Positions 9,769 through 17,906 of a stretch of DNA of 64,000 nucleotides are shown piece after piece. The translations under genes were made by a program, and so were the position numbers. A model generated the notes under the pieces. It had not been told where the DNA came from, ran no database searches, and saw only the letters and a list, made by a program, of their open reading frames with translations. Source of the DNA: Candidatus Proximibacter danicus (lineage in GTDB: Bacteria > Pseudomonadota > Gammaproteobacteria > Burkholderiales > Rhodocyclaceae); contig JADJUC010000028.1 in the NCBI GenBank assembly GCA_016710885.1, forward strand, positions 62,001-126,000, given 5' to 3'. Each line of letters begins with the position of its first letter. The stretch's first letter is position 1.

Positions 9769-10218
9769 TCAGTGCAGCAACAGATCTTCGGGGGGGTGCA
9801 GCAGTTCTTCGATGATCAAGGGCTCCAGGTCCTGATCCTGACTCCAGAGCACCATGAGGACGATGATCTTCAGCTTTTCAAGTTCGACCTGGTCGTCCTC
9901 GATGCCTATCGCGCGATCAAGAATCAGCTCCCGCAGCGGTGGTGTGATGACCCCGGCCGATTCGAGAAAGGCAATGAAATCGAGGCACCCGGGCGCCAGC
10001 TTGGCCTGTTCCTCTTCGCTGTAAATCCGGATGGCCCGCCTGTCGGCAAAAAATTCGGCCGGGCGAGCGGTTTTGAGGTCGTGCAGCCAGTCCAGTGCCA
10101 GCGAGATTTCTTCGGGGTCAAAACCTGCCGCCGAAAGCTTGCGCACCAAAGTATTGGGTGCTGGATGGGTGCTGATATCGAAATAGTTTTCGAAGAGGAA
10201 GACGAGGACGTCGATCAT
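9769..10218 (-). CDS. smg: Smg/DUF494 family protein
   Basis: A 149-residue acidic protein beginning MIDVLVFLFENYFD, the hallmark start of the Smg (DUF494) family, and ending PPEDLLLH. Function is unknown. In beta- and gammaproteobacteria smg typically sits immediately downstream of dprA, as here: its start is 12 bases from the dprA stop, so the two are probably co-transcribed. A GTG at 10230 would add four residues (MHIT) and overlap the dprA stop; ATG 10218 is preferred on family length. Confidence 0.9.
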   Translation of the reverse strand: MIDVLVFLFENYFDISTHPAPNTLVRKLSAAGFDPEEISLALDWLHDLKTARPAEFFADRRAIRIYSEEEQAKLAPGCLDFIAFLESAGVITPPLRELILDRAIGIEDDQVELEKLKIIVLMVLWSQDQDLEPLIIEELLHPPEDLLLH

Positions 10219-10229
10219 TGTTATATGCA

Positions 10230-11321
10230 CTATTCTGCCAACCGCTGGTAGCGGCCTCCCGGCAGGCAGGAAACCCGGCGATCGAGTTCCAACTGCAACA
10301 GGATCACGGAAAGCGCATCGGCCGTCAAGCCGGAGCGGGCGACAAGATCGTCGATGGTGACGGGGTCGAACCCGGCTAACGTCAGTATCCGCAAGGATTG
10401 CTCGTCACTGGCCCCGGTTGGCGGAGAAACTGCCGGCGCGGCCTGAATGTGGACACCAAGCTCTTCCATGACGTCCTGTGCGGTCTCGACTAGCTTGGCA
10501 CCTTGGCGGATCAGACGGTGGCAGCCACGCGATTGTGGTGAGTGAATCGAGCCCGGGATGGCGAAGACTTCCCTCCCCTGTTCTCCTGCCATTCTGGCGG
10601 TAATCAGCGAGCCGCTTTCAACGGCGGCTTCGACGACGAGGACGCCGCGAGAAAGGCCGGAAATCAGCCGGTTACGGCGTGGGAAATTGGCTGCCGCTGC
10701 AGGCGTTCCAAGCGGGAACTCCGAAATGATCGCGCCGTTTTTAGCAATGTCGCAAGCGAGTGCCTGGTTGCGTGCCGGGTACAGGCGGTCAGCCCCCGTG
10801 CCAATGACCGCGATCGTTGCTCCACCCGCAGCCATGGCCCCGCGATGGGCTGCAGCATCGATGCCCAGCGCTAGCCCGCTGACAATACTCAGGCCCTCTG
10901 CTGCCAGGGCGGTAGCAAATGCCCGGGCATTGCTTTCGCCTTGAGGGGTTGCATTGCGGCTGCCAACGATGGCGATAGCTGGCAGAGACAGCAGTTCGCT
11001 GCGGCCACGCACGTAGAGCAAGGTTGGCGGGTCGGCGATGTCGAGTAACGTGCGTGGGTAGTCATTATCCGCCAGCGTCAGGATGCGCTGTCCGGGCTGT
11101 TCTGCCCAGTGTTGTGCGGCTTCGACTGTGGCGCGATTGTCGGTTTCGAGCAGGCGGTCCGTCGCCTTGTCGCCGATGACGCCGCGCAGGCTGCTGCGGC
11201 TGGCAGAAAAAATGTTTTCCGGGAGTCCGAAGGCGGCAAGCAGCTTGCGCTGCGTTTCACCACCGATACCGGGAATAAGGGTCAGGCGCAGCCACGCTGC
11301 GCCTGGGGCGCCTGCCGGCAT
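10230..11321 (-). CDS. dprA: DNA-processing protein DprA (Smf)
   Basis: A 363-residue DprA, which binds incoming single-stranded DNA in natural transformation and loads RecA. The N-terminal SAM-like region (LTLIPGIGGETQRKLLAAFG) precedes the extended Rossmann domain with AIVGSRNATPQG, VSGLALGIDAAAHRGA and FPRRNRLISGLSRGVLVVEA. A C-terminal winged-helix (about 305-360) is present. It lies in the usual LysM-dprA-smg gene order on the minus strand, diverging from def-fmt. Confidence 0.95.
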   Translation of the reverse strand: MPAGAPGAAWLRLTLIPGIGGETQRKLLAAFGLPENIFSASRSSLRGVIGDKATDRLLETDNRATVEAAQHWAEQPGQRILTLADNDYPRTLLDIADPPTLLYVRGRSELLSLPAIAIVGSRNATPQGESNARAFATALAAEGLSIVSGLALGIDAAAHRGAMAAGGATIAVIGTGADRLYPARNQALACDIAKNGAIISEFPLGTPAAAANFPRRNRLISGLSRGVLVVEAAVESGSLITARMAGEQGREVFAIPGSIHSPQSRGCHRLIRQGAKLVETAQDVMEELGVHIQAAPAVSPPTGASDEQSLRILTLAGFDPVTIDDLVARSGLTADALSVILLQLELDRRVSCLPGGRYQRLAE

Positions 11322-11329
11322 GTGACCGG

Positions 11330-12391
11330 TCAGGGGTTGCGCAGCAGGTCGTTGAGATTGACCGAGCCGTTTGAATTCAGTACCAGCGCGTACGACACGC
11401 GGGCGAAAGTGCGGAAGACGAACACCAGGCCAAAGCGTTCGTTCGGCAGATCCACCGTTTCCTTCGCATCCGTCTCGTAGTTGCGGAAAGTGTCGGAACG
11501 GTTGCGGTAGATGGCCAGCACGTGGCCAACCTCGATCCCGTTGCTGGTGCCACGATTCAGCGTGATGATCGAGCCTCGGCCGGCGGCACCGACGCCCCCA
11601 TAGACCGAGGCTACGCGCGCTTCGATCGCCGTATCTGGCTTGTGCGGTGCGTAATTGACCAGTTGTGGTGGGTTGGCGGGCAACAGGCGGTCACCGCGGC
11701 CGATTTCCTGCTTGAACGTACGAATCTCGAACACTCCCGGCTCGCCCGGCTGCTGCTGCTTTGCGGTGCCCAGATAGAAGGCTTCGTAACCAAGAACGGT
11801 TTTGTTGTCTTCTGGGTCAAGCAGAGGTTTGCCCGGCCGGTAAATTTGCCACAGTTCCTGATTCGGACGGTCGCTGGCGCCAACGACGAAGGCTTTGTCG
11901 CCCGGCCCGAGAAAGACACGTTCTTCCTGCATGGCCACGATGCGGGCACCATTGTTGACCGAGATGTCGTCGACAATCAGCGGCTCAGAGACGAAGGGTT
12001 CGATGACGTTCGGCGGAATGCTCGGGATCGTCTGATTGACTGGTTCGCTGTAAATTTTGGGTTGCAGCTTGCCATTGCTATTGCCCTTGCTGGCGAGGCG
12101 CAACATTGGGTTGCCGGAAGCATCACGGTCGAGGATGATGACGTCGCCGGGGTAGATGCGGTGCGGGTTTTTGATCTGTTCGCTGTTCATGCGCCAGACT
12201 TCTGGCCAGCGCCAGGGTTCCTTCAGAAACTTGGCCGAGATACCCCACAAGGTATCGCCAGGAACGACGATGTGGCGCTCCGGCGCGTTCTCGGCGATCA
12301 GGATGGGGGTGGCAGGTGCTGGCGTCGGGTCGGCGGCCTGGACAAAGCTCGCGGCCAAGGCCAGCAGGAGCGCGGATATAATGCGGGTCAT
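11330..12391 (-). CDS. Secreted LysM peptidoglycan-binding protein
   Basis: A 353-residue protein with a cleavable signal peptide (MTRIISALLLALAASFVQA, cut near residue 19) and one LysM domain at about 38-90 (HIVVPGDTLWGISAKFLKEP...IYPGDVIIL). The remaining region, about 100-350, has no motif recognised here. LysM binds the glycan backbone of murein, so the protein probably acts in the periplasm. It is 8 bases upstream of dprA on the same strand and divergent from def, a conserved betaproteobacterial arrangement. Its precise role is unknown. Confidence 0.9.
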   Translation of the reverse strand: MTRIISALLLALAASFVQAADPTPAPATPILIAENAPERHIVVPGDTLWGISAKFLKEPWRWPEVWRMNSEQIKNPHRIYPGDVIILDRDASGNPMLRLASKGNSNGKLQPKIYSEPVNQTIPSIPPNVIEPFVSEPLIVDDISVNNGARIVAMQEERVFLGPGDKAFVVGASDRPNQELWQIYRPGKPLLDPEDNKTVLGYEAFYLGTAKQQQPGEPGVFEIRTFKQEIGRGDRLLPANPPQLVNYAPHKPDTAIEARVASVYGGVGAAGRGSIITLNRGTSNGIEVGHVLAIYRNRSDTFRNYETDAKETVDLPNERFGLVFVFRTFARVSYALVLNSNGSVNLNDLLRNP

Positions 12392-12544
12392 CGTGCTATC
12401 CTCATTCTTCGAGCGCCCGGAACAACCGGTGCCTGGATCATGTCATACGGGCCGGGTGTTTTCCGAAGCAATCACCACTTCGCCCTCAAGTCAAGACTTT
12501 GCGTTAGATTCTGCACGTAATTACTTCTTCGAGCAAGCTTTTTT

Positions 12545-13048
12545 ATGCCCCTCCTCCCCATACTCCGCTTCCCTGACCCACGTTTGCGAAAAGTCGCCGT
12601 GCCGGTCACAAATATTGACGGCAGCATTCGCCAACTGGCGGCCGACATGGCTGAGACCATGTATGAGGCGCCTGGTATCGGTCTGGCGGCGACGCAGGTC
12701 GATAGGCATATTCAGTTGATCGTCATCGACATTTCGGAAGAGCGGAATGCGCCCCTGACTTTGATCAATCCGGAAATCCTGGCCGATGAGGGCTTGCAGA
12801 TTGGCGAAGAGGGCTGTCTGTCTGTTCCCGGTGTCTATGACAAGGTTGAGCGTGCGGAGAAAATAACCGTGCGTTACCTGGATCTTGCCGGAAAGACGCA
12901 GACCCTCGAAGCCGACGGCCTCCTGGCGGTGTGCATACAGCACGAAATTGACCATCTCAAGGGTTTCGTGTTCGTCGATCACCTCTCGCAACTGAAGCAG
13001 GCCCGCATCAAGTCGAAGCTTGCCAAGCAAGCCCGCATCACCGCATGA
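12545..13048 (+). CDS. def: Peptide deformylase
   Basis: Removes the formyl group from the N-terminal methionine of new proteins. All three family motifs are present: GIGLAATQ (44-51), EGCLSVP with metal-binding Cys91, and QHEIDHL with His133, catalytic Glu134 and His137. The 167-residue length is normal for the bacterial Fe-dependent enzyme. Its stop overlaps the start of fmt by four bases (ATGA), indicating translational coupling of the two enzymes that add and remove formyl groups. Confidence 0.97.
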   Translation: MPLLPILRFPDPRLRKVAVPVTNIDGSIRQLAADMAETMYEAPGIGLAATQVDRHIQLIVIDISEERNAPLTLINPEILADEGLQIGEEGCLSVPGVYDKVERAEKITVRYLDLAGKTQTLEADGLLAVCIQHEIDHLKGFVFVDHLSQLKQARIKSKLAKQARITA

Positions 13049-13968
13049 AAGTCATTTTTGCCGGTACGCCCGAGTTTGCGGCAGTTGCGCTGGCGGCCAT
13101 TCTTGATGCCGGTCACGATGTGGCACTGGTGCTGACGCAGCCTGACCGGCCGGCGGGTCGAGGGATGGCACTACAGGCGTCGGCCGTCAAGCGTCTGGCG
13201 TCGGCGCGCGGTATTCCAGTTTTTCAGCCTTCATCACTGAAGGATGTGGCGGCGCAGGGCGTCGTGCGCGCCGTCGATGCCGATCTCATGGTTGTTGCAG
13301 CCTATGGCCTGATCCTGCCGCAGTCGGTTCTCGATATGCCGCGCCTGGGGTGCCTGAATATCCACGCATCCTTGTTGCCGCGCTGGCGCGGGGCGGCGCC
13401 GATCCAGCGCGCCATTCTCGCCGGCGATGCCGAAACCGGTGTTTGCATCATGCAAATGGAGGCCGGCCTTGATACCGGCCCGGTGTTGCTGTCGGAAGCG
13501 ATCCCTATCGGCAGCGCCGACACGGCCGCCACGCTGCACGATGCACTGGCTGGGCTTGGTGGCCGCCTGATCGTTGCGACGCTGGCGCGCTTGCCTCTGC
13601 CAGCCGTTATACAGCCAGACTCCGGCGTGACTTATGCGGCAAAGATCGACAAGGCCGAGAGTGCTATCGACTGGGCAAGACCGGCAGTAGAGGTTGATCG
13701 CCACATTCGTGCTTTCAACCCTTTCCCCGGGGCTTCCGCCCGATTGGACGGGGGGGTTATCAAGATCTGGCGGGCGGCGCTGGTGCCAGGGCAGGGATCG
13801 CCGGGCGAAGTGCTGTCGGTGGATCGCGATGGAATCGTCGTGGCCTGTGGCGATCAGGCGCTGCGTGTCAGCGAATTGCAGAAGGCCGGCGGGAAACGAC
13901 TGTCGGCAGCCGAGTTTCTGGCGGGCAACGGGCTGGAGCCCGGGGCCAGATTTGTATTGGCCGCTTGA
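13045..13968 (+). CDS. fmt: Methionyl-tRNA formyltransferase
   Basis: Transfers a formyl group from 10-formyl-tetrahydrofolate to Met-tRNAi. The 307-residue protein has the N-terminal Rossmann formyltransferase domain with the signature HASLLPRWRGAAPIQRAI (catalytic His), preceded by AYGLILPQSVLD, and a C-terminal OB-like tRNA-binding domain from about residue 205. It overlaps def by four bases and forms the usual def-fmt operon. In many bacteria rsmB follows; here a parS site and two minus-strand genes intervene. Confidence 0.97.
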   Translation: MKVIFAGTPEFAAVALAAILDAGHDVALVLTQPDRPAGRGMALQASAVKRLASARGIPVFQPSSLKDVAAQGVVRAVDADLMVVAAYGLILPQSVLDMPRLGCLNIHASLLPRWRGAAPIQRAILAGDAETGVCIMQMEAGLDTGPVLLSEAIPIGSADTAATLHDALAGLGGRLIVATLARLPLPAVIQPDSGVTYAAKIDKAESAIDWARPAVEVDRHIRAFNPFPGASARLDGGVIKIWRAALVPGQGSPGEVLSVDRDGIVVACGDQALRVSELQKAGGKRLSAAEFLAGNGLEPGARFVLAA

Positions 13969-14026
13969 ATTTCCCAGGATCGTCTCCGATAGGCAGTAGG
14001 CGCCCGCCGCCAGTTGTTGTTGCGGA

Positions 14027-14042
14027 TGTTTCACGTGAAACC
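14027..14042. other. parS centromere site 2 (15 of 16 match)
   Basis: TGTTTCACGTGAAACC differs from the parS consensus only at the last base. It lies between the convergent ends of fmt and the nuclease gene, about 7 kb from parS site 1. It is not within a longer palindrome. Two sites this close together support an origin-proximal ParB loading zone. Confidence 0.85.
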
Positions 14043-14068
14043 AACCTCGCCGCCGGACCCTCACTGTC

Positions 14069-14992
14069 TCAGCGGCTGAGCAGCTGTTCCAGCAGCAGGC
14101 CGAGTCGACGGCCTGCAATTGCTACCTGCTTGCGGGCGGTGAGTGTCGCCTGTTCGTGATAGCCGGCACTCAGTGTCGGCACCTCACCCTCCAGCCCGTC
14201 GTAGGCGGCTGTTTTTGCCAGTGAGCGACTTTCCGTCAGCCACAGCGCGACCGACCCCGTGCTCTGAATCCTTTCGCCGAGCTTCATCAAGGCGCTGGCG
14301 GCCGCCTCAAGTCGCTCGTCGCGCAACCAGGGTGGACCAGGCAGGTCATCCCAGTAGGCATGCAGCGTCATGCTGCTGCGTCGCGGGTGAAAGGGGTTTT
14401 CGATCCATAGTGCGTTGCCGCCACCGTCGCCGCGTCCGGTTTCGTCGTAGCGGCTGACGACGTGCAGCGGCTGGTGGGCGTCGCCTACCAGATGAATCAG
14501 CCAAGCAAGGTCAATGGCACGCTGTGCCGAATTTGTCGCCGGATCCTTTATCCGTTGCAAGAGACTGACAAGCTGCCGATCCAGCACTCCCTTGCCGTGC
14601 TGTTTTCCCGAGTGAGTGCCCAGCGGGTAATCGACATGGTGCCAGTGACGGTGCCGCGCCATCTCCGAAAAACCGGGCAGGACAGGCGTTACCGCTTCAT
14701 CCGTGTCGTGAAAGCGCTTGTCTCGCTTGATGTCGTCTGGCCAGGTGCTGGCTTCAAGAAAAGCCGCGTAGGCACTGTCCTCGCTCCGGCTGCGTTTCAG
14801 CCAGAGTGCGTGATCCGGATGGTGCGCGAGCATTGCGCCGAGGGCGGTGCGGGTCGAGTCACTCATCTGATGCCAAGCGATGGCGGCTGAAAGGCGGTGC
14901 CCGGCCGCATTCCAGGCTAGGGTCGGTGTGCTGATGAAAAAGATGGCTGCGACCCATAGCTGCCGGCCGATGGACCTGCTCTTGCGCTTCAC
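14069..14992 (-). CDS. Secreted S1/P1-type zinc nuclease
   Basis: A 307-residue protein with an N-terminal signal sequence (about residues 1-25, ending ...STPTLA) followed by WNAAGHRLSAAIAW, in which the mature N-terminal Trp and the following His are zinc ligands in the S1/P1 nuclease family. Further ligand motifs include STWPDDIK, RHRHWHHVDYP and LVGDAHQPLHV. Such enzymes cut single-stranded DNA and RNA outside the cytoplasm using three Zn ions. The chosen start is GTG at 14992, which overlaps the stop of the upstream exporter gene (TAGTG), so translation is probably coupled. The longer open frame from 15145 lies inside that gene. Confidence 0.88.
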   Translation of the reverse strand: MKRKSRSIGRQLWVAAIFFISTPTLAWNAAGHRLSAAIAWHQMSDSTRTALGAMLAHHPDHALWLKRSRSEDSAYAAFLEASTWPDDIKRDKRFHDTDEAVTPVLPGFSEMARHRHWHHVDYPLGTHSGKQHGKGVLDRQLVSLLQRIKDPATNSAQRAIDLAWLIHLVGDAHQPLHVVSRYDETGRGDGGGNALWIENPFHPRRSSMTLHAYWDDLPGPPWLRDERLEAAASALMKLGERIQSTGSVALWLTESRSLAKTAAYDGLEGEVPTLSAGYHEQATLTARKQVAIAGRRLGLLLEQLLSR

Positions 14993-15903
14993 TATGGCGG
15001 CGGTTCGCGGTCGAGCTCGATATCGTGCCCAGAAACGGGGTCTTCGAGCGGTTCCAGGTGTGTCAGTACCGAGGCATACGGCACGGCGGTGCGAACGTCG
15101 GCTTCCAGTTGTTCCAGAAGGTCGTGTCCGCGCTGGACCGTCCACTCGCCCGGAACCAGAATGTGTACGGTGACAAAGCTTCGTGCGCCGGCTTGGCGCG
15201 TGCGCAAGGCGTGGTAATCCGCCCCCTGCGCCCGGTAGCGTTCGAGTACCGCGATCACCGCCGCGTGTTGCTCGGGGGGAAGTGCCGCATCCATCAGGCC
15301 GGCGGCCGAACGATGGATCAGTTGCCAGCCAGTCCAGACGATATTGGCCGCCACCAGCAGGGCCAGTACCGGGTCAAGCCACAGCCAGCCGGTTAGTGCG
15401 ACTGCGCCTACGCCGACGATGACCCCGGCCGAGGTCCATACGTCGGTCATCAGATGATGTGCGTCGGCTTCCAGAGTGATCGAACGATGTTCGCGACCGG
15501 CACGCATCAGCGTGCGAGCGGTTGCCCAATTGATGATGGAGGCGACGACCGAGACGGCCAGGCCGACCCCGACCTGCTCTAGTGGCTGGGGATGAAGCAG
15601 GCGTTCGATCGCAGCGACACCAATGCCGATGGCCGCGATGAGGATCAGAAAGCCTTCGAAGCCACTGGAAAAATACTCTGCCTTGCCATGCCCGTAGGCG
15701 TGATTGTCATCCGGCGGCTGTGCCGCCACGGTCAGCATGGCCAGCGCCATCAATGCGCCGGCCAGGTTCACGCCCGACTCGAGCGCGTCCGAGAGCAGGC
15801 CGACCGACCCGGTCAGCCACCACGCGGCAGTCTTGAGCGCAATCGTGCTCAGTGCGGCCGCGATCGACAGCCAGGCAAAGCGTTTCAGGGAGGGGGAAAC
15901 CAT
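14992..15903 (-). CDS. Cation diffusion facilitator (FieF-type Zn/Fe exporter)
   Basis: A 303-residue CDF family transporter that exports divalent cations, probably Zn2+ or Fe2+, in exchange for protons. Transmembrane segments include ALSTIALKTAAWWLTGSVGLLSDALES (the Asp of the TM2 metal site), and the TM5 site pattern EADAHHLMTDVWTSAGV carries HxxxD. A cytoplasmic C-terminal domain with HILVPGEWTVQRGHD follows. ATG 15903 is chosen; a further ATG at 15936 is in frame. The stop overlaps the start of the nuclease gene. The gene diverges from rsmB. Metal preference is inferred from family only. Confidence 0.88.
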   Translation of the reverse strand: MVSPSLKRFAWLSIAAALSTIALKTAAWWLTGSVGLLSDALESGVNLAGALMALAMLTVAAQPPDDNHAYGHGKAEYFSSGFEGFLILIAAIGIGVAAIERLLHPQPLEQVGVGLAVSVVASIINWATARTLMRAGREHRSITLEADAHHLMTDVWTSAGVIVGVGAVALTGWLWLDPVLALLVAANIVWTGWQLIHRSAAGLMDAALPPEQHAAVIAVLERYRAQGADYHALRTRQAGARSFVTVHILVPGEWTVQRGHDLLEQLEADVRTAVPYASVLTHLEPLEDPVSGHDIELDREPPP

Positions 15904-15934
15904 GTTGCCATTATGCCGGAAGGCTGTTGTAATC

Positions 15935-17239
15935 ATGCTACACTTTGCGAAATTCTCCTTGAACGACAGTCGCTTGCCTACCTCACCCCTGCCCTCCGAT
16001 TCCCTTGCCCATGCCCTGCTCTTGTCGGCGTCGGCGGTCGCTGCCGTCTTTGCCGGCAAAAACTTGCCCGATGCGCTTGCCGCCCATGCGGGAGAGCCGG
16101 CGCCAACTCGTGCATCGGTTCAGGACTTGGCCTACGGCGCCTTGCGTCGCTACGGCTGGGGCGACGCCATTCTCGCCGTCCTCCTCAGCCGCCCATTGCC
16201 GATGCCCGAAGTGCGGGCGCTACTTCTGTGTGCCTTCTATCGGCTGGAAACACGTCCGGAAGCCGCACATACCGTGGTTGACCAGGCCGTCGAAGCTGCC
16301 GGACACCTGGCGCGCGGCACTTTCCGTGGTTTGGTCAACGGCGTCTTGCGCAACTACCTGCGCCAGCGTGGGGACCTTCTCAATCGTCTTGATGGCGACG
16401 AGGCGCGCTACCAGCACCCGACCTGGTGGCTGGAACGACTGTGGCGGACACATCCGGATGCGTGGCAACAAATTGTGGACGCCGGCAATCACCCACCGCC
16501 GATGACGCTGCGTGTTAACCAGCGGCGCATTACCCGCGATGCCTATCTGCAGCGTCTCGGCGATGCTGGTATCGACGCCACCGCGCAGGGCGAGGCTGGC
16601 ATTCTGCTGGCGCGTCCCCAGTCGGTGGATGCCCTGCCCGGATTTTTCGACGGGCTGGCATCTGTTCAGGATGGCGGCGCCCAGCGTGCAGCCGAATTGC
16701 TCGCGGCCCAACCGGGACAGCGTGTCCTCGACGCCTGTGCGGCGCCCGGCGGCAAGGCGGCACACATGCTGGAGCTTGCCGATATCCAGTTAACAGCCCT
16801 TGAAGTCGATGCCAGGCGCGCCAAGCGGATTAACGAAAACCTCAGCCGCCTTGGCCTGACTGCCCAGGTGAAGGTCGCCGATTGCCGCGAGGTCTCCAAG
16901 TGGTGGGATGGCGTGCCCTTCGATTGCATTCTCGCCGACGTGCCCTGCTCCGCTTCCGGCGTCGTCAGCCGTCACCCGGACAGTAAATGGCTGCGTCGCG
17001 AAACCGATATCGCCGGCTTTGCCCGCGTGCAGCGACAGATACTTGAAGCGCTGTGGCCTACGCTGGCGCCCGGGGGGCGGCTGCTCTATGCCACCTGTTC
17101 GGTCTTCTCCGACGAAAACGGCCGCCAGCTGACCTTTGCCGAAACCCGATTGCAGGCGAAGAAGCTCGCCGAGGAGCAATGGCTGCCGCAGGGTGATCAC
17201 GACGGTTTCTACTATGCGCTTTTGCAGAAAGCTGGCTAA
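15935..17239 (+). CDS. rsmB: 16S rRNA (cytosine-967-C5)-methyltransferase RsmB
   Basis: Methylates C967 of 16S rRNA using SAM. The NusB-like N-terminal RNA-binding domain (about 20-150) precedes a Rossmann methyltransferase with VLDACAAPGGKAAHML (motif I), ADVPCSASGVVSRHPD and the catalytic-cysteine motif ATCSVF. About 434 residues from ATG 15935 is normal; a TTG at 15959 is an alternative start. It begins a conserved betaproteobacterial series: rsmB, DUF4390, ntrY, ntrX, trkA, trkH. The DUF4390 start lies inside its last codons. Confidence 0.95.
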   Translation: MLHFAKFSLNDSRLPTSPLPSDSLAHALLLSASAVAAVFAGKNLPDALAAHAGEPAPTRASVQDLAYGALRRYGWGDAILAVLLSRPLPMPEVRALLLCAFYRLETRPEAAHTVVDQAVEAAGHLARGTFRGLVNGVLRNYLRQRGDLLNRLDGDEARYQHPTWWLERLWRTHPDAWQQIVDAGNHPPPMTLRVNQRRITRDAYLQRLGDAGIDATAQGEAGILLARPQSVDALPGFFDGLASVQDGGAQRAAELLAAQPGQRVLDACAAPGGKAAHMLELADIQLTALEVDARRAKRINENLSRLGLTAQVKVADCREVSKWWDGVPFDCILADVPCSASGVVSRHPDSKWLRRETDIAGFARVQRQILEALWPTLAPGGRLLYATCSVFSDENGRQLTFAETRLQAKKLAEEQWLPQGDHDGFYYALLQKAG

Positions 17240-17906
17240 GTCACTGACCGTTTTTCTTCTGGCGCTGTTTTCAGCGCTATTCGTCATGCCTGCAGCGGCT
17301 GCCGAAATCGACGTACGTAATGTGCAGCTCACGGCCGTGGAGGATGGCGGTTTTCTGCTCTCGGCTGACTTCGCGATCGATTTCAGCCCTCGCCTTGAAG
17401 AAGCCGTGAGCAAGGGGCTGGCCCTGCACTTTCTCGCCGAATTCGAACTGACTCGGCCGCGCTGGTACTGGTTCGACGAAAAGGTGGTCAAATCCCAGCA
17501 AACCTGGCGTCTGACCTACCATGCCCTGACCCGCCAATATCGGCTGTCCACAGGGGCGTTGCACCAAAGCTTCACTAGCCTCGATGAAGCCTTGCGTGTG
17601 CTATCGCGTCTGCGCAACTGGCAGGTTGGTGAGCGCGAGCGCTTCGCCTCGGGAGAAAACTTTGCGGCCGCGCTGCGGATGCGGCTCGACACCTCGCAAC
17701 TGCCCAAGCCTTTCCAGCTCGAAGCCCTCTCAAACCGCGAGTGGGTTCTCGCTTCCGAGTGGAAGCGCTGGGTTTTCACCGTGCCTGCTGCCCCTGCCGC
17801 AGCGCCTGCAGTGCTTTCTTCCCCGGCCCCCGCCAGCGTTGTCGCGCCTCCGCCTGCCACTGACGCCGTCACCCCGGCCGTAACTGTCGGAGCCGACGCC
17901 AAATGA
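17214..17906 (+). CDS. DUF4390 secreted or inner-membrane-anchored protein
   Basis: A 230-residue protein with an N-terminal signal sequence (MRFCRKLAKSLTVFLLALF, hydrophobic to about residue 25, then PAAAAE). It matches the DUF4390 pattern, with IDFSPRLEEAVSKGLALHFLAEFELTRPRWYWFDEKV as its core. The C-terminal 45 residues are Ala/Pro/Val-rich and low-complexity. Start ATG 17214 overlaps the end of rsmB, and its stop overlaps the start of ntrY by four bases. Constant linkage to ntrYX suggests a periplasmic role linked to that sensor, but no function is established. Confidence 0.85.
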   Translation: MRFCRKLAKSLTVFLLALFSALFVMPAAAAEIDVRNVQLTAVEDGGFLLSADFAIDFSPRLEEAVSKGLALHFLAEFELTRPRWYWFDEKVVKSQQTWRLTYHALTRQYRLSTGALHQSFTSLDEALRVLSRLRNWQVGERERFASGENFAAALRMRLDTSQLPKPFQLEALSNREWVLASEWKRWVFTVPAAPAAAPAVLSSPAPASVVAPPPATDAVTPAVTVGADAK

